Source: Oscillospiraceae bacterium
GTDB taxonomy: Bacteria > Bacillota > Clostridia > Oscillospirales > Ruminococcaceae
Assembly (NCBI GenBank): GCA_017483465.1
Contig: JAFUWN010000012.1
Span: 1-64,000, forward strand
DNA: 64,000 bases
Reading direction: 5' to 3'
Below, piece by piece: positions 52,733 through 61,529 of the stretch; position 1 is the stretch's first letter, and the number at the start of each line of letters is the position of its first letter. The notes below the pieces were generated by a model, which was given only the letters and a program-made list of their open reading frames with translations, had not been told where the DNA came from and did no database searches. The translations under genes and the position numbers were made by a program.

Positions 52733-53599
52733 TTGACCAATCTCGAAAGTATCAAAGAAATTATGTGTTATCTCCCCGTCAGAGTCCAGAATTTCTTGAA
52801 AACTCTGTCAGAACAGAAATTATCTCAGATTCAGGAAATCAGATTACGGAACGGAAAGCCTTTAGGAATCGTGAGTAACGCTCAGGAGAACTCAGAAAAG
52901 AATATCATCATCAGCTTTGAAGAGATTTCTAAAACTTTTCAGGCCGTCTGTTCGTATTCTGTGTATCGCTATGAACAGGAGCTGTCAGAAGGCTATATCA
53001 CGGTCAAAGGCGGCTGTCGGGTGGGAATCTGCGGCAGTGCCGTCCGGAACGGACAGAATATCCAGTCATTGAAAGCCATCAGCAGTCTGAATTTCAGAAT
53101 CGCCGGAGAAAGAATCGGAATCGCAGAACCGCTCAGGAATTATCTTTCCGGAAGTCTGCTGATCGCCGGAACGGTCGGAAGCGGAAAGACAACCTATCTC
53201 AGAGATCTTTGCAGACTGACCGGCAATCAGTCCAGAACGGCTCTGATTGACGAGAGAGGAGAACTCGCCGCCGTATACAGAGGGATTCCGGCTCATGATG
53301 TAGGTCTGATGACGGATATTCTCGATGGCTATCCGAGAGCGGCCGGAATCCTGACAGCCTTACGGGTGATGACTCCGGAATATATCATCTGTGATGAGAT
53401 CAGCACAGAATCTGACCGGGAAGCGGTTCAGCAGGCCGCCGGATGTGGAATCAAGCTGATTGCCGCCTGTCATGCCGGAAGTCCGGAAGAACTCAGACAG
53501 AGAAGTCTGCTCCGGCCTTTGCTGGAAGCAGAAGTGTTTCAGACACAGGTTTTTCTGAAAGACAGAGAAATTCAGAAGATCAGCTATTTAAAAAAATAA
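52733..53599 (+). CDS. spoIIIAA: Stage III sporulation protein AA
   Basis: AAA-type ATPase that powers the mother-cell side of the SpoIIIA-SpoIIQ channel. The 288-aa protein has Walker A AGTVGSGKTTYLRDL near residue 140 and Walker B IICDE near 222, with the GGCRVGICGSAV segment before. Start: TTG at 52733 is about 11 nt from AGAAAGGA, whereas the ATG at 52721 lies within that site. First gene of the operon, but separated from spoIIIAB by an unusual 215-bp repeat-rich gap. Confidence 0.93.
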   Translation: MTNLESIKEIMCYLPVRVQNFLKTLSEQKLSQIQEIRLRNGKPLGIVSNAQENSEKNIIISFEEISKTFQAVCSYSVYRYEQELSEGYITVKGGCRVGICGSAVRNGQNIQSLKAISSLNFRIAGERIGIAEPLRNYLSGSLLIAGTVGSGKTTYLRDLCRLTGNQSRTALIDERGELAAVYRGIPAHDVGLMTDILDGYPRAAGILTALRVMTPEYIICDEISTESDREAVQQAAGCGIKLIAACHAGSPEELRQRSLLRPLLEAEVFQTQVFLKDREIQKISYLKK

Positions 53600-53648
53600 T
53601 ACTTCTATCAGATCACGTCAAGACAAAATACAAGACTGACCCTATATC

Positions 53649-53718
53649 ATATATAGAAATATAATTGCGACAAAAATTGCGACAGGTGGCTATATAATAT
53701 ATAGAAATATTGTCGCAA
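53649..53718. repeat. Direct and inverted repeats in the spoIIIAA-spoIIIAB gap
   Basis: ATATATAGAAATAT occurs at 53649-53662 and 53697-53710. TTGCGACA occurs at 53665-53672 and 53677-53684, and its inverse TGTCGCAA at 53711-53718. A further stem, AAAGAGGC/GCCTCTTT, lies at about 53737-53761. No gene is seen in 53600-53814. In most spore formers these two genes abut. Confidence 0.75.
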
Positions 53719-53814
53719 GTCAACAGGACAGATACAAAGAGGCTTAAAAGCCGCCTCTTTGTGAATCTGCCTGATCAGTTGACAAATCCGGAATCAGAAA
53801 GGAGATCATCAGAA

Positions 53815-54306
53815 TTGAAACTCTCCGGAATGTTACTCCTCCTGTTCTGCGGCGGCGGAACAGGCTTCTATCTCTCCCGGCAGATCAGAAGTCAAATCAG
53901 AATCTGGTCTGTGCTGATTGCTCTGCTCGAAGACTGTATGATCTATATTCGCTATCAGCATTTGCCGCTCCCCGAACTGTTTGCACTCCTGAAAGAAAAA
54001 CAGGCCTATCAGAATCTTGATTTCTTACAGAAATTGTCTTTCACTCCGGAGCTGTCACCGGAAACACTCTGGAATCAGGCTTTAGAGGGAACTCGGGTTC
54101 CACCTCAGGCAAGAGAAATTCTCCGGAATCTGGGTGCGGAACTCGGCCGGACAGATTTGCAGGGGCAGCTTGCCGTGCTGACACTCTGCCGGACACAAAT
54201 GCAGAATGCTCTGGAACACTGCCGGACAGACTGCGAACAGAAAAGTAAATTATATCAGGCTCTGGGCTGGCTGGGCGGAGCGGCAATGGCAGTCCTGTTT
54301 CTGTAA
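53815..54306 (+). CDS. spoIIIAB: Stage III sporulation protein AB
   Basis: A 163-aa protein, with one N-terminal hydrophobic helix (MLLLLFCGGGTGFYL), a central soluble domain, and a C-terminal hydrophobic stretch (LGWLGGAAMAVLFL). This fits the GspF-like SpoIIIAB, a component of the mother-cell to forespore channel. Start: TTG at 53815 with AGAAAGGAG 9 nt before; the longer frame to 53710 runs into the repeat region and would exceed family length. Confidence 0.88.
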   Translation: MKLSGMLLLLFCGGGTGFYLSRQIRSQIRIWSVLIALLEDCMIYIRYQHLPLPELFALLKEKQAYQNLDFLQKLSFTPELSPETLWNQALEGTRVPPQAREILRNLGAELGRTDLQGQLAVLTLCRTQMQNALEHCRTDCEQKSKLYQALGWLGGAAMAVLFL

Positions 54307-54339
54307 TGAGACTATTTTTTCAAAAAGGGGCGGAATCAT

Positions 54340-54534
54340 GTGGAGATTGATTTGATTTTCAAAATCGCCGGAATCGGGATTATTGTTTCTGTATTAAGTC
54401 TGGTACTGAAAAAATCAGACAGGGAAGAACAAGCAATGATGACTGTCCTCGCCGGACTAATTGTCGTGCTGATGTTGATCATTGAACAGATCAGTGCATT
54501 GTTTGATACCGTCAAGGCGGTGTTCGGACTTTGA
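54340..54534 (+). CDS. spoIIIAC: Stage III sporulation protein AC
   Basis: A 64-aa protein with two membrane helices (IFKIAGIGIIVSVLSLVLKK and a second around VLAGLIVVLMLIIEQI), typical SpoIIIAC size. GTG start with AAAAGGGG upstream. Its stop overlaps the spoIIIAD TTG start. Confidence 0.93.
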   Translation: MEIDLIFKIAGIGIIVSVLSLVLKKSDREEQAMMTVLAGLIVVLMLIIEQISALFDTVKAVFGL

Positions 54535-54917
54535 GTCATCTGGAATCTGTTCTGATTTTCTGTATCATCGGCTGTATTCTGATTCTGGTACTGAAACAGT
54601 ATCAGAGAGCATACGGGGTCTTGTTAAGTATCGGAATCTGTGTGATGGTTCTGCTGACGATTCTGCCGCAGGCGGAACGGATTCTGCATACGGCTGAGAA
54701 TATCTATTTACAGAGCGGTCTTGACGGTTCATATTTCAAACTGCTCTGCAAGGCGATCGGGATTTCTTATCTGACACAGCTGGGAACAGATATATGTCAT
54801 GACTGCGGAGAATCGGCGGTCGCCTCGGCAGTAGAGCTTTGCGGCAGAATCATGCTGGTGCTGTTATCTCTGCCGTTATTTCTCACACTTGCCGAAACAA
54901 TACTGGAGCTGTTATGA
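54531..54917 (+). CDS. spoIIIAD: Stage III sporulation protein AD
   Basis: The 128-aa SpoIIIAD has four membrane helices and the ESAVASAVELCGRIMLVLLSLP segment (ESAVAS...ELCGR) near the end. The TTG start overlaps spoIIIAC. The stop overlaps the spoIIIAE start (ATGA). Confidence 0.92.
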   Translation: MSHLESVLIFCIIGCILILVLKQYQRAYGVLLSIGICVMVLLTILPQAERILHTAENIYLQSGLDGSYFKLLCKAIGISYLTQLGTDICHDCGESAVASAVELCGRIMLVLLSLPLFLTLAETILELL

Positions 54918-55939
54918 ATAATAATAATAATAATAATTATTTTTATGATGATATTCTGTCTGAACTGCTGGATTCTGCCGGATTTGAACTTTCAGGCTTT
55001 GAAAATACAGAAGCACTCACAGAAATACAGTTTTCCGATCTGACAGATACGGTTCTGACGGAGCTGAAAACACAGATACATGCCCCTTTGCAGACACTCT
55101 CGTTGCTGACAGGGATTATTTTATTATCCGCTCTTGCCGGAAGTCTGAAAGGGGAGAAATCGTCTGTTTCGCAGATCTGTGATATCACAGCTGTCCTGTG
55201 TGCCGCCGGAACGGTGATTGTCCCGATTGCGGAACTGTTCCGGAACTGTACAGCGATTCTGGAGCAGACAGCTGATTTCATGGCGGCATTTTCCGGAATT
55301 TTCGGGGGGATTCTGGCAGTCAGCGGCCATCTGACGGCTTCGGCAGGCTATCAGGGAGCTATGCTGGTATTATGTAACATCGCTCTGGAAATCGCTGTCA
55401 GATTCCTGTTTCCGTTCCTGATGGCCGGAATTGCCGCAGGTCTGACCGATTCTGTGAGCCCGGAAGTTTCTCTGTCAGGAATTTTAAAATTTATCCAGAA
55501 AGTGACCGTCTGGGTACTGGGGTTTCTGATGTCTCTGTTTTTAGGCTTTTTATCGTTTCAGAGCGTGATTTCCGTTTCTGCCGACCGAGCCGGAACGAAA
55601 GCTGCTAAATACGCAATCTCCGGATTTGTTCCGTTTATCGGCGGAGCAGTCTCGGAAGCCTATACGGCAGTACTGGGGAGCATGAACGCTCTGAAAGCGG
55701 CCGCAGGCATGACAGGTGTGATTGCTGTTCTGCTGTTATTGTTTCCTGTGATCACAGAATTATTTCTATATAAAATGCTGATGGCTCTGGCTTCGGGCAT
55801 GGCGGAGCTGTTCGGACTGGAGCAGTTAAGTAAATTATTCCGGAATACAGAATCTGTATTAGCAATCGGCTTTTCGGTCTCGGTCAGTTTCGGTGTGATG
55901 TTCATCACAGGCACAGGACTGCTGGCGGCCATATCCTGA
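54914..55939 (+). CDS. spoIIIAE: Stage III sporulation protein AE
   Basis: The 341-aa protein has six to eight membrane helices. Core segments are QTLSLLTGIILLSALAGSL, AFSGIFGGILAVSG, FLSFQSVISVSADRAGTKAAKY (quoted to SADRAG), and FVPFIGGAVSEAY. The true start is the ATG at 54914, overlapping the spoIIIAD stop. An AAT triplet run gives seven asparagines directly after Met. The protein lacks the cleavable signal peptide found in many homologues. Confidence 0.92.
   Translation: MNNNNNNNYFYDDILSELLDSAGFELSGFENTEALTEIQFSDLTDTVLTELKTQIHAPLQTLSLLTGIILLSALAGSLKGEKSSVSQICDITAVLCAAGTVIVPIAELFRNCTAILEQTADFMAAFSGIFGGILAVSGHLTASAGYQGAMLVLCNIALEIAVRFLFPFLMAGIAAGLTDSVSPEVSLSGILKFIQKVTVWVLGFLMSLFLGFLSFQSVISVSADRAGTKAAKYAISGFVPFIGGAVSEAYTAVLGSMNALKAAAGMTGVIAVLLLLFPVITELFLYKMLMALASGMAELFGLEQLSKLFRNTESVLAIGFSVSVSFGVMFITGTGLLAAIS
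54917..54937 (+). repeat. AAT triplet repeat encoding a poly-Asn start of SpoIIIAE
   Basis: Seven consecutive AAT codons follow the start ATG. Slippage here would change the asparagine count without shifting the frame. Confidence 0.85.
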
Positions 55940-55957
55940 ATTAATATAATAATTATT

Positions 55958-56395
55958 ATGAATCTTATCTTTTCTTCTGTACTGGGAGTCTGTCTGCTGA
56001 CGATCTCTGTTTCTGTCTGTATGATGATCTGTCCGGACAGCTCTATGAAAAAACAAATCCGGTTTCTGATCGCTCTGCTGTTTGTCTGTGTTCTGATTCA
56101 GCCGGTCAGAGAATTTCAGATTCCGGATTCTCTCGAAGCCGTTCAGAAAGCACAGTCTGACAAAACCGCTCAGGCTCTGACGGAACAGACGGTAAAGACT
56201 GCCATATCGGAACTTCTCTCACAGAATCAGATTTCCTGTTCTGAAATCTCTGTGAATCTGCATATTGATGAAAATCACCGCATATCTATTAGTGAAGTAA
56301 GTCTGACATGTGATGATTATCAGAATACTGTCAGGCTTCTGCGTGAGATACTGGGCGAGGGGGTGACAATTCATGTTTCGGAAATTCTGGGATAG
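55958..56395 (+). CDS. spoIIIAF: Stage III sporulation protein AF
   Basis: A 145-aa protein with two N-terminal membrane helices (residues 1-27 and 31-50) and a soluble C-terminal domain with the DEN...ISISEV pattern typical of SpoIIIAF. Its last 23 bp overlap spoIIIAG. Confidence 0.9.
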   Translation: MNLIFSSVLGVCLLTISVSVCMMICPDSSMKKQIRFLIALLFVCVLIQPVREFQIPDSLEAVQKAQSDKTAQALTEQTVKTAISELLSQNQISCSEISVNLHIDENHRISISEVSLTCDDYQNTVRLLREILGEGVTIHVSEILG

Positions 56396-56870
56396 CTATA
56401 AAAATAATTTCAAAAAAGAGATTTTAGTGCATATTTTAATCATCATCGGTCTGATCGGCATTGTCTGTATCGCTCTGTCATCCTGTTTCGAGCAGAAACC
56501 GGAAATCTCTCAGGAACCGGAAGTCACGGAAACTTCTGAACAGGAAGCCTACCGGGAAGCCTTGCAGAATCAGCTTTCCGTCATGCTCAGTCAGATCGCA
56601 GGTGTCGGCCGGGCAGAAGTTCTCGTCACGCTCGAGGGCAGTAAAACCTGTCACTACGCACAGGACGCAGACAGCCGTTATGTCACTGTCGGCGGTTCGC
56701 AGAAAGAAGCTCTGATCGAATCGGTTTCACTTCCGGCGGTGACGGGGGTGATTGTCGCCTGTGAGGGCGGTTCTCAGAGCACCGTACAGGAAACAGTCTA
56801 TCAGACTGTTTCCGTTGCCTGCGGCCTGCGTTTCTCACAGATTTATGTCACAGCACTGGAGCAGAAATAA
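56373..56870 (+). CDS. spoIIIAG: Stage III sporulation protein AG
   Basis: A 165-aa ring-forming channel protein. It has a membrane helix at about residues 17-35 and a periplasmic-side domain with GRAEVLVTLEG and PAVTGVIVACEGG, typical of SpoIIIAG. Confidence 0.93.
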   Translation: MFRKFWDSYKNNFKKEILVHILIIIGLIGIVCIALSSCFEQKPEISQEPEVTETSEQEAYREALQNQLSVMLSQIAGVGRAEVLVTLEGSKTCHYAQDADSRYVTVGGSQKEALIESVSLPAVTGVIVACEGGSQSTVQETVYQTVSVACGLRFSQIYVTALEQK

Positions 56871-56901
56871 CCACCGGCTCTATAGAAAGGATTTGAGTAT
56901 C

Positions 56902-57459
56902 ATGCAGAAACCGTCTTTGATTATCGGCAAAAAACAGCTTGTTTTATCCTGTCTGACTGTCCTGCTGGCGGCGGCAGTCTATATGAATTATACTTATACA
57001 AGAACTGATCTGACAGCCGTCCGGACGACTCCGGTCACAGAACTGGAACAGAATCCGCCTGCTCCTCACTACGGCGATACGGAATTTGTCAACGCAGAAC
57101 CAGACCCCTCAGCAGATTATTTCGCTAAAATCAGACTGGAAAAAGCGACAAGCCGTGACGAAGCCGTCCAGACGTTACAAACCATGATCGGCGGCGGAGA
57201 TGTCACAGAAGACGAGGCCGTGACAGCCGCCCTCAATGCCGCAGAAGTCGCCGCTCTGATCGAACATGAGGGTGTGATCGAATCCCTGATCAAATCGCAG
57301 GGCTTTTCTGACTGTGTGGTCTATCTGGATGACAATGCCGCTAAAGTCGTTGTGAAAACCGACGGCCTGGACGCTTCCGGAGCGGCTGTGATCAAAGAAG
57401 CCATTCTCGAAGAAGTCACCATTCCGGCCGAAAATATCAGGATTTTTGAAGTCAAATAA
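56902..57459 (+). CDS. spoIIIAH: Stage III sporulation protein AH
   Basis: A 185-aa protein with a membrane helix near residues 12-30 and the C-terminal ring domain (GFSDCVVYLDDNAAKVVV) that binds SpoIIQ across the forespore membranes. Start: ATG at 56902 with AGAAAGGA upstream; the open frame further 5' overlaps spoIIIAG. Last gene of the operon. Confidence 0.93.
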   Translation: MQKPSLIIGKKQLVLSCLTVLLAAAVYMNYTYTRTDLTAVRTTPVTELEQNPPAPHYGDTEFVNAEPDPSADYFAKIRLEKATSRDEAVQTLQTMIGGGDVTEDEAVTAALNAAEVAALIEHEGVIESLIKSQGFSDCVVYLDDNAAKVVVKTDGLDASGAAVIKEAILEEVTIPAENIRIFEVK

Positions 57460-57477
57460 AATTTAATCAGATTACGA

Positions 57478-57506
57478 TTGACAAGCAGGAAGTTTTGTGG
57501 TAAAAT
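57478..57506 (+). promoter_or_regulatory. Sigma-A promoter of the asp23-nusB operon
   Basis: TTGACA (57478-57483) and TAAAAT (57501-57506), 17-bp spacer, about 55 bp before the asp23-like start. Confidence 0.75.
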
Positions 57507-57562
57507 AATATATATCATCATGTGTTTATTTTTTTAAAATCCCGAAAGGAAGTCAGATCACT

Positions 57563-57877
57563 ATGAGTATGGATAAAATCAATCATACAGACCGTACAAT
57601 TCAGATTTCTGATGATGTGCTCCGTCAGGTCGCCGCACTTTCTGCCAGAGATACCGCCGGTGTGGCAAGTCTGGCACAGGAAAAGCCCGTGAAGATCACC
57701 AATCTTGGCGGAGCAATTTCCGTAGAAATCCGCCTGTTCGTCAAAAGCGGCACCCGTGCCGCCAATGTCGCCGCAAGAGTACAGCAGACCGTCAAGCAGA
57801 GCATTCAGGATATGACCGGTGTGACGGCTGTCCATGTCCATGTGGAAATCAGCGGTATGCAGCAGGAGGAACTATGA
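57563..57877 (+). CDS. Asp23/Gls24 family protein (YqhY-like)
   Basis: The 104-aa protein has the Asp23 pattern IQISDDVLRQVAALSARDTAGV and a C-terminal VHVHVEIS strand. YqhY-type members adjoin accB/accC and nusB in Firmicutes and affect acetyl-CoA carboxylase (family knowledge); the acc genes are absent here. It overlaps nusB by 4 bp. Confidence 0.88.
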   Translation: MSMDKINHTDRTIQISDDVLRQVAALSARDTAGVASLAQEKPVKITNLGGAISVEIRLFVKSGTRAANVAARVQQTVKQSIQDMTGVTAVHVHVEISGMQQEEL

Positions 57878-58275
57878 AAATCAGCCAGTACAGAGAAAAT
57901 GCATTTTTAATCCTGTTTGAAGCCTCGTTCCGTGACGATACACCGGAAGAATTATTCGCCCTTGCCGAAGAAATCGGAGAAATCAAGCTGAATGACAAAT
58001 CCCGGAATCTCGTCAGAGGCGTACTCTCCCGGACAGAAGAACTGAATCAGATTATTGCTTCCTACAGTCCGAAACGGGCACTCAGCCGTATTGCAAGAGT
58101 CGATCTGATTATTTTAAGAATGGCTGTCTATGAATTGCAGAATTCTCCGGAACTGCCTGTCGGTATCACCGTCAGCGAGGCGGTTCATCTTGCAGAACTC
58201 TATGCTTCTGCCGAAGATACGGCTTTTATCAACGGCATTCTGGGAAATTATGTCCGTGATCAGGAGAAAGCCTGA
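57874..58275 (+). CDS. nusB: Transcription antitermination factor NusB
   Basis: A 133-aa all-helical NusB. The opening REN AFLILFEASF and the C-terminal LPVGITVSEAVHLAELYA...FINGILGNYVRD segments are typical. It binds boxA RNA with NusE during rRNA transcription. Its stop overlaps the next gene (TGATG). Confidence 0.95.
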   Translation: MKISQYRENAFLILFEASFRDDTPEELFALAEEIGEIKLNDKSRNLVRGVLSRTEELNQIIASYSPKRALSRIARVDLIILRMAVYELQNSPELPVGITVSEAVHLAELYASAEDTAFINGILGNYVRDQEKA

Positions 58276-59210
58276 TGAGTGTCTTTCTCGGACTGGATAC
58301 CAGTAATTATACCACTTCGACGGCTCTTTATGATTCTGATACAGGAGAGATCACACAGGCCAAAAAGCTTCTGCCTGTCAAGCCCGGAGAAAAAGGCCTC
58401 CGGCAGAGCGACGCTGTGTTTCATCATACAGTACAGCTTCCGGAAGTTCTGCAAAAACTGGAAATTCCGGAGCTTTCCGGTATCGGGGTATCTGTCAGGC
58501 CACGAAATGCAGAAACATCTTATATGCCCTGTTTCCTCTGCGGAGAGGGCACAGCCCGGATGATCGGACAGGTTTTACAGATTCCTGTGTATCAGACCAG
58601 CCATCAGACAGGCCATATTTTAGCGGCTCTGTATTCGGCACAGAAGCTTGACTGGATTCACAGGGAATTTCTGGCATTTCATGTCAGCGGCGGTACGACA
58701 GACTGTGTATACTGTCAGCCGGAAGCAGGACAGATTTTACACATCACCCCTGTTTCCGGTTCTCTGGATTTAAAGGCCGGACAGCTGATCGACAGGGTAG
58801 GCCTTATGCTGGGCTTACAGTTTCCCTGCGGAATGGCTCTGGAAACGCTGGCCATGCAAAGTGAGAAAAATTTTAAATACAAACCTGTCATGAAAGAGCT
58901 TGACTGCTGTCTGTCCGGACTGGAAAACCAGTGCCGTAACATGCTGATTTCTGAGCAGCCCTGTGATATTGCAAAATTCTGTCTGACGGCCGTTGCCTCT
59001 GTGATTTCTGTGATGACGGAAACAGCACAGGAACGTTATCCGGCTCTGCCTGTACTGTATGCCGGCGGTGTCATGTCAGATCAGTATATCCAGAATCAAT
59101 TAAAGCAGAATCTTCAGACAGAAACCGCCTTTGCCGAACCTGTCTTTTCTTGTGACAATGCCGCCGGAACGGCGGTTTATGCCGCTTTGTGCCATGCTGA
59201 CAGTCACTGA
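58275..59210 (+). CDS. TsaD/Kae1-like (peptidase M22 family) paralogue
   Basis: The 311-aa ASKHA-fold protein opens FLGLDTSNYTTSTALYD and has the iron-binding HxxGH motif (HQTGHILAAL) near residue 113, FHVSGGTTDCVY near 137, and LYAGGVMSDQ near 257. It differs from true TsaD (HxEGH, longer), and the conserved tsaB/tsaE neighbours are missing, so it is probably a paralogue rather than the tRNA t6A enzyme. It overlaps xseA by 17 bp. Confidence 0.8.
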   Translation: MSVFLGLDTSNYTTSTALYDSDTGEITQAKKLLPVKPGEKGLRQSDAVFHHTVQLPEVLQKLEIPELSGIGVSVRPRNAETSYMPCFLCGEGTARMIGQVLQIPVYQTSHQTGHILAALYSAQKLDWIHREFLAFHVSGGTTDCVYCQPEAGQILHITPVSGSLDLKAGQLIDRVGLMLGLQFPCGMALETLAMQSEKNFKYKPVMKELDCCLSGLENQCRNMLISEQPCDIAKFCLTAVASVISVMTETAQERYPALPVLYAGGVMSDQYIQNQLKQNLQTETAFAEPVFSCDNAAGTAVYAALCHADSH

Positions 59211-61020
59211 ACTCAACCGGAGAGCCGCCGATATAATTAAGAATAAGAAAAATCTGCAATTGCTTCTGACAGAGGGCGAAATTGCCGGACTCCGGATACA
59301 GGACGGACATCTGTTTTTTTCGCTCTGTGATACGGAAAGCTCTGTCAGAGCCGTCATGTTCCGGAATCTTGCCGAAAGACTGAAATTCCGGCCGGAGAAC
59401 GGCTTGTCTGTCATCGCCGCCGGAAGTGCGGAACTCTATCCGGTTTCCGGTCAGTTTCAGTTCCGTGTCACGGATATGCTGATACAGGGAATCGGCAGCA
59501 TTCAGAGAGGCTTTCAGACCAGAGAACAGAAATTGCAGGCAGAAGGGCTTTTTTCTGAAACAAATAAAAAAGCCGTTCCGGAGAACCCGAAAAAAATCGG
59601 CGTGATCACATCCGAATCCGGAGCGGCTCTCCAGGATATTCTTCAGATTCTGAAACGGCGGTCGCCGTCTGCCGAAGTGATATTATTTCCCGTTCATGTA
59701 CAGGGCAGACATGCCGAAGCGGAAATCTGTCAGGCTCTGGAACACGCAGACACGCAGAATCTGGATGTTCTGATTTTAGGCCGTGGCGGCGGAGCTTCGG
59801 AAACGCTTCGTGTATTCGATTCTGAAAAAATCGTCCGTGCGGTATATGCCTGCCGGACACCTGTGATTTCGGCAGTCGGACACGAATCAGATGATACACT
59901 GACAGATCAGGCCGCTGATCTGCGTGCTCCGACACCCTCGGCGGCAGCAGAACTGGCCTCACAGAAACGACATCCGGAAATTTTATTAAATCATCAGAAA
60001 ATTTCATCTGTAAACCAGATACAGACAGGAGACTGTCTGAAAATTGCTCTGCCGGACGGGTGTCTGATCGTCCGGACAGAATATAAGGAGCGTGATTTTA
60101 TCATGAACGAATTCCAGAAAACAAAAATGAAATCCTATGCCGGACGTGTGGAAGAAAAACTGCTTTCTGTAATTGCCGGTCTGCAAAAAACAGCAGAATC
60201 CAGAAACATGCAGATCAATACGCTGTTTGAAGCTATGCGGCATTCCCTCACAGCCGGCGGAAAACGAATCCGTCCGGTGCTGATCTATGCATTCTGTGAA
60301 GTCTGCGGCGGTACGCCGGAGCAGGCCGATTCTGCCGCCTGTGCCATGGAAATGACACATACGGCTTCTCTGATTTTTGATGATCTGCCTGCCATGGATG
60401 ATGATGATCTGAGACGAGGCAAACCCTCTTGTCATAAGGCATTCGGTGAAGCTACAGCGATTCTCGCCGGGTGCGGCCTGATGTGCTCGCCGTTCGGCAT
60501 TCTCGCAGATGATCAGAATCTTTCCGAAAAACAGAAACTGGCGTTAATCAGCCTGTTAGCCCGTGAAGAAGCTTCTTCCGGCATGGTCGGCGGTCAGGTG
60601 CTGGATATGCAGTTTGAAACACAGGAGCATGTCACGGCAGAAGAACTCGAAATCATGTGCAACGGCAAAACCGGAGCACTCATGAAAACGGCCTGTCAGA
60701 TGGGCTGTCTCTGCGGCGGCGGTTCTCCGGAGCAGTTACAGGCTGCCGGAACATACGGCCTTGCCCTCGGACTGGCATTCCAGATTATTGATGATATTCT
60801 TGATGTCACAAGCACTTCGGAACAGCTCGGCAAACCTGCCGGAAGCGACGCCGAAGAACAGAAACAGACTTTCGTCACAATTCTGGGAATTGAAAAAGCC
60901 CGTGAACGTGCGGCCGCTCTGACAGAGCAGGCCTATGCAGAACTGGACAGGTTTCCGGCTTCTGCGGCTGTTGATTTTCTCCGTGCCCTGACAGAAGCTA
61001 TGCTTGTCAGAGTGCAGTAA
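59194..61020 (+). CDS. In-frame fusion: coiled-coil-less exonuclease VII large subunit (XseA) plus farnesyl diphosphate synthase (IspA)
   Basis: One uninterrupted frame of about 608 aa. Residues 1-303 are XseA: OB fold (MLTVTELNRRA...), catalytic domain with GVITSESGAALQDIL, GRGGGASETL and VGHESDD...DLRAPTPSAAAE, then directly the C-terminal strand region ISSVNQIQTGD. The ~120-residue coiled coil, to which XseB binds, is missing, and no xseB follows. Residues 304-608 are IspA (MNEFQK...), with DDLPAMDDDD and FQIIDDILD prenyl-binding aspartate motifs. IspA has its own AAGGAG (60085-60090) and ATG (60103), so it may also be made separately. The four residues known to matter in E. coli XseA appear conserved. 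Confidence 0.85.
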   Translation: MLTVTELNRRAADIIKNKKNLQLLLTEGEIAGLRIQDGHLFFSLCDTESSVRAVMFRNLAERLKFRPENGLSVIAAGSAELYPVSGQFQFRVTDMLIQGIGSIQRGFQTREQKLQAEGLFSETNKKAVPENPKKIGVITSESGAALQDILQILKRRSPSAEVILFPVHVQGRHAEAEICQALEHADTQNLDVLILGRGGGASETLRVFDSEKIVRAVYACRTPVISAVGHESDDTLTDQAADLRAPTPSAAAELASQKRHPEILLNHQKISSVNQIQTGDCLKIALPDGCLIVRTEYKERDFIMNEFQKTKMKSYAGRVEEKLLSVIAGLQKTAESRNMQINTLFEAMRHSLTAGGKRIRPVLIYAFCEVCGGTPEQADSAACAMEMTHTASLIFDDLPAMDDDDLRRGKPSCHKAFGEATAILAGCGLMCSPFGILADDQNLSEKQKLALISLLAREEASSGMVGGQVLDMQFETQEHVTAEELEIMCNGKTGALMKTACQMGCLCGGGSPEQLQAAGTYGLALGLAFQIIDDILDVTSTSEQLGKPAGSDAEEQKQTFVTILGIEKARERAAALTEQAYAELDRFPASAAVDFLRALTEAMLVRVQ

Positions 61021-61054
61021 TCAAAATTATCAGAATAACAGAAAGTGAGAAACC

Positions 61055-61492
61055 ATGATATATAATCCGATTCTGTGTGCCGGTATTCTGGGATGGGGTG
61101 CGGCACAGGTGATCAAGTTTATTTTATTTATCTTCCAGAACAAGTCTGTTAAGATGGAGCGGCTGTATGGTTCCGGCGGTATGCCGAGTTCTCATTCTTC
61201 TATGGTCTGTGCCACACTGATTTCCACAGGCAGAGTCTCGGGGTGGGATTCTCCGGTGTTTGCGGTCATGTTTGTGGTGGCGGCGATTATCATGTATGAT
61301 GCTGCAAATGTCCGGCTCGAAGCCGGAAAACATGCCAGACAGCTCAACGAAATCATGCAGAAGCTTTTCTCTCAGGGAGAAACTGCCGATAAGGAAACGC
61401 AGTTCAAAGAACTGCTTGGCCATACGCCTTTGCAGGTCGTATGCGGTGCAATTCTTGGAATCGGTATCGGAGCATTCATGCCGATTTTATAA
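61055..61492 (+). CDS. Divergent PAP2 family protein (YuiD/DUF212)
   Basis: A 145-aa protein with about four membrane helices and the conserved YGSGGMPSSHSSMVCA motif near residue 38. The family is related to acid phosphatases; in this locus it may act on polyprenyl phosphates, which is inference from the ispA/dxs neighbours. Normal length. Confidence 0.88.
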   Translation: MIYNPILCAGILGWGAAQVIKFILFIFQNKSVKMERLYGSGGMPSSHSSMVCATLISTGRVSGWDSPVFAVMFVVAAIIMYDAANVRLEAGKHARQLNEIMQKLFSQGETADKETQFKELLGHTPLQVVCGAILGIGIGAFMPIL

Positions 61493-61529
61493 TAATATAA
61501 AAAAATGATTGACAAGTAGTGATAAATCT

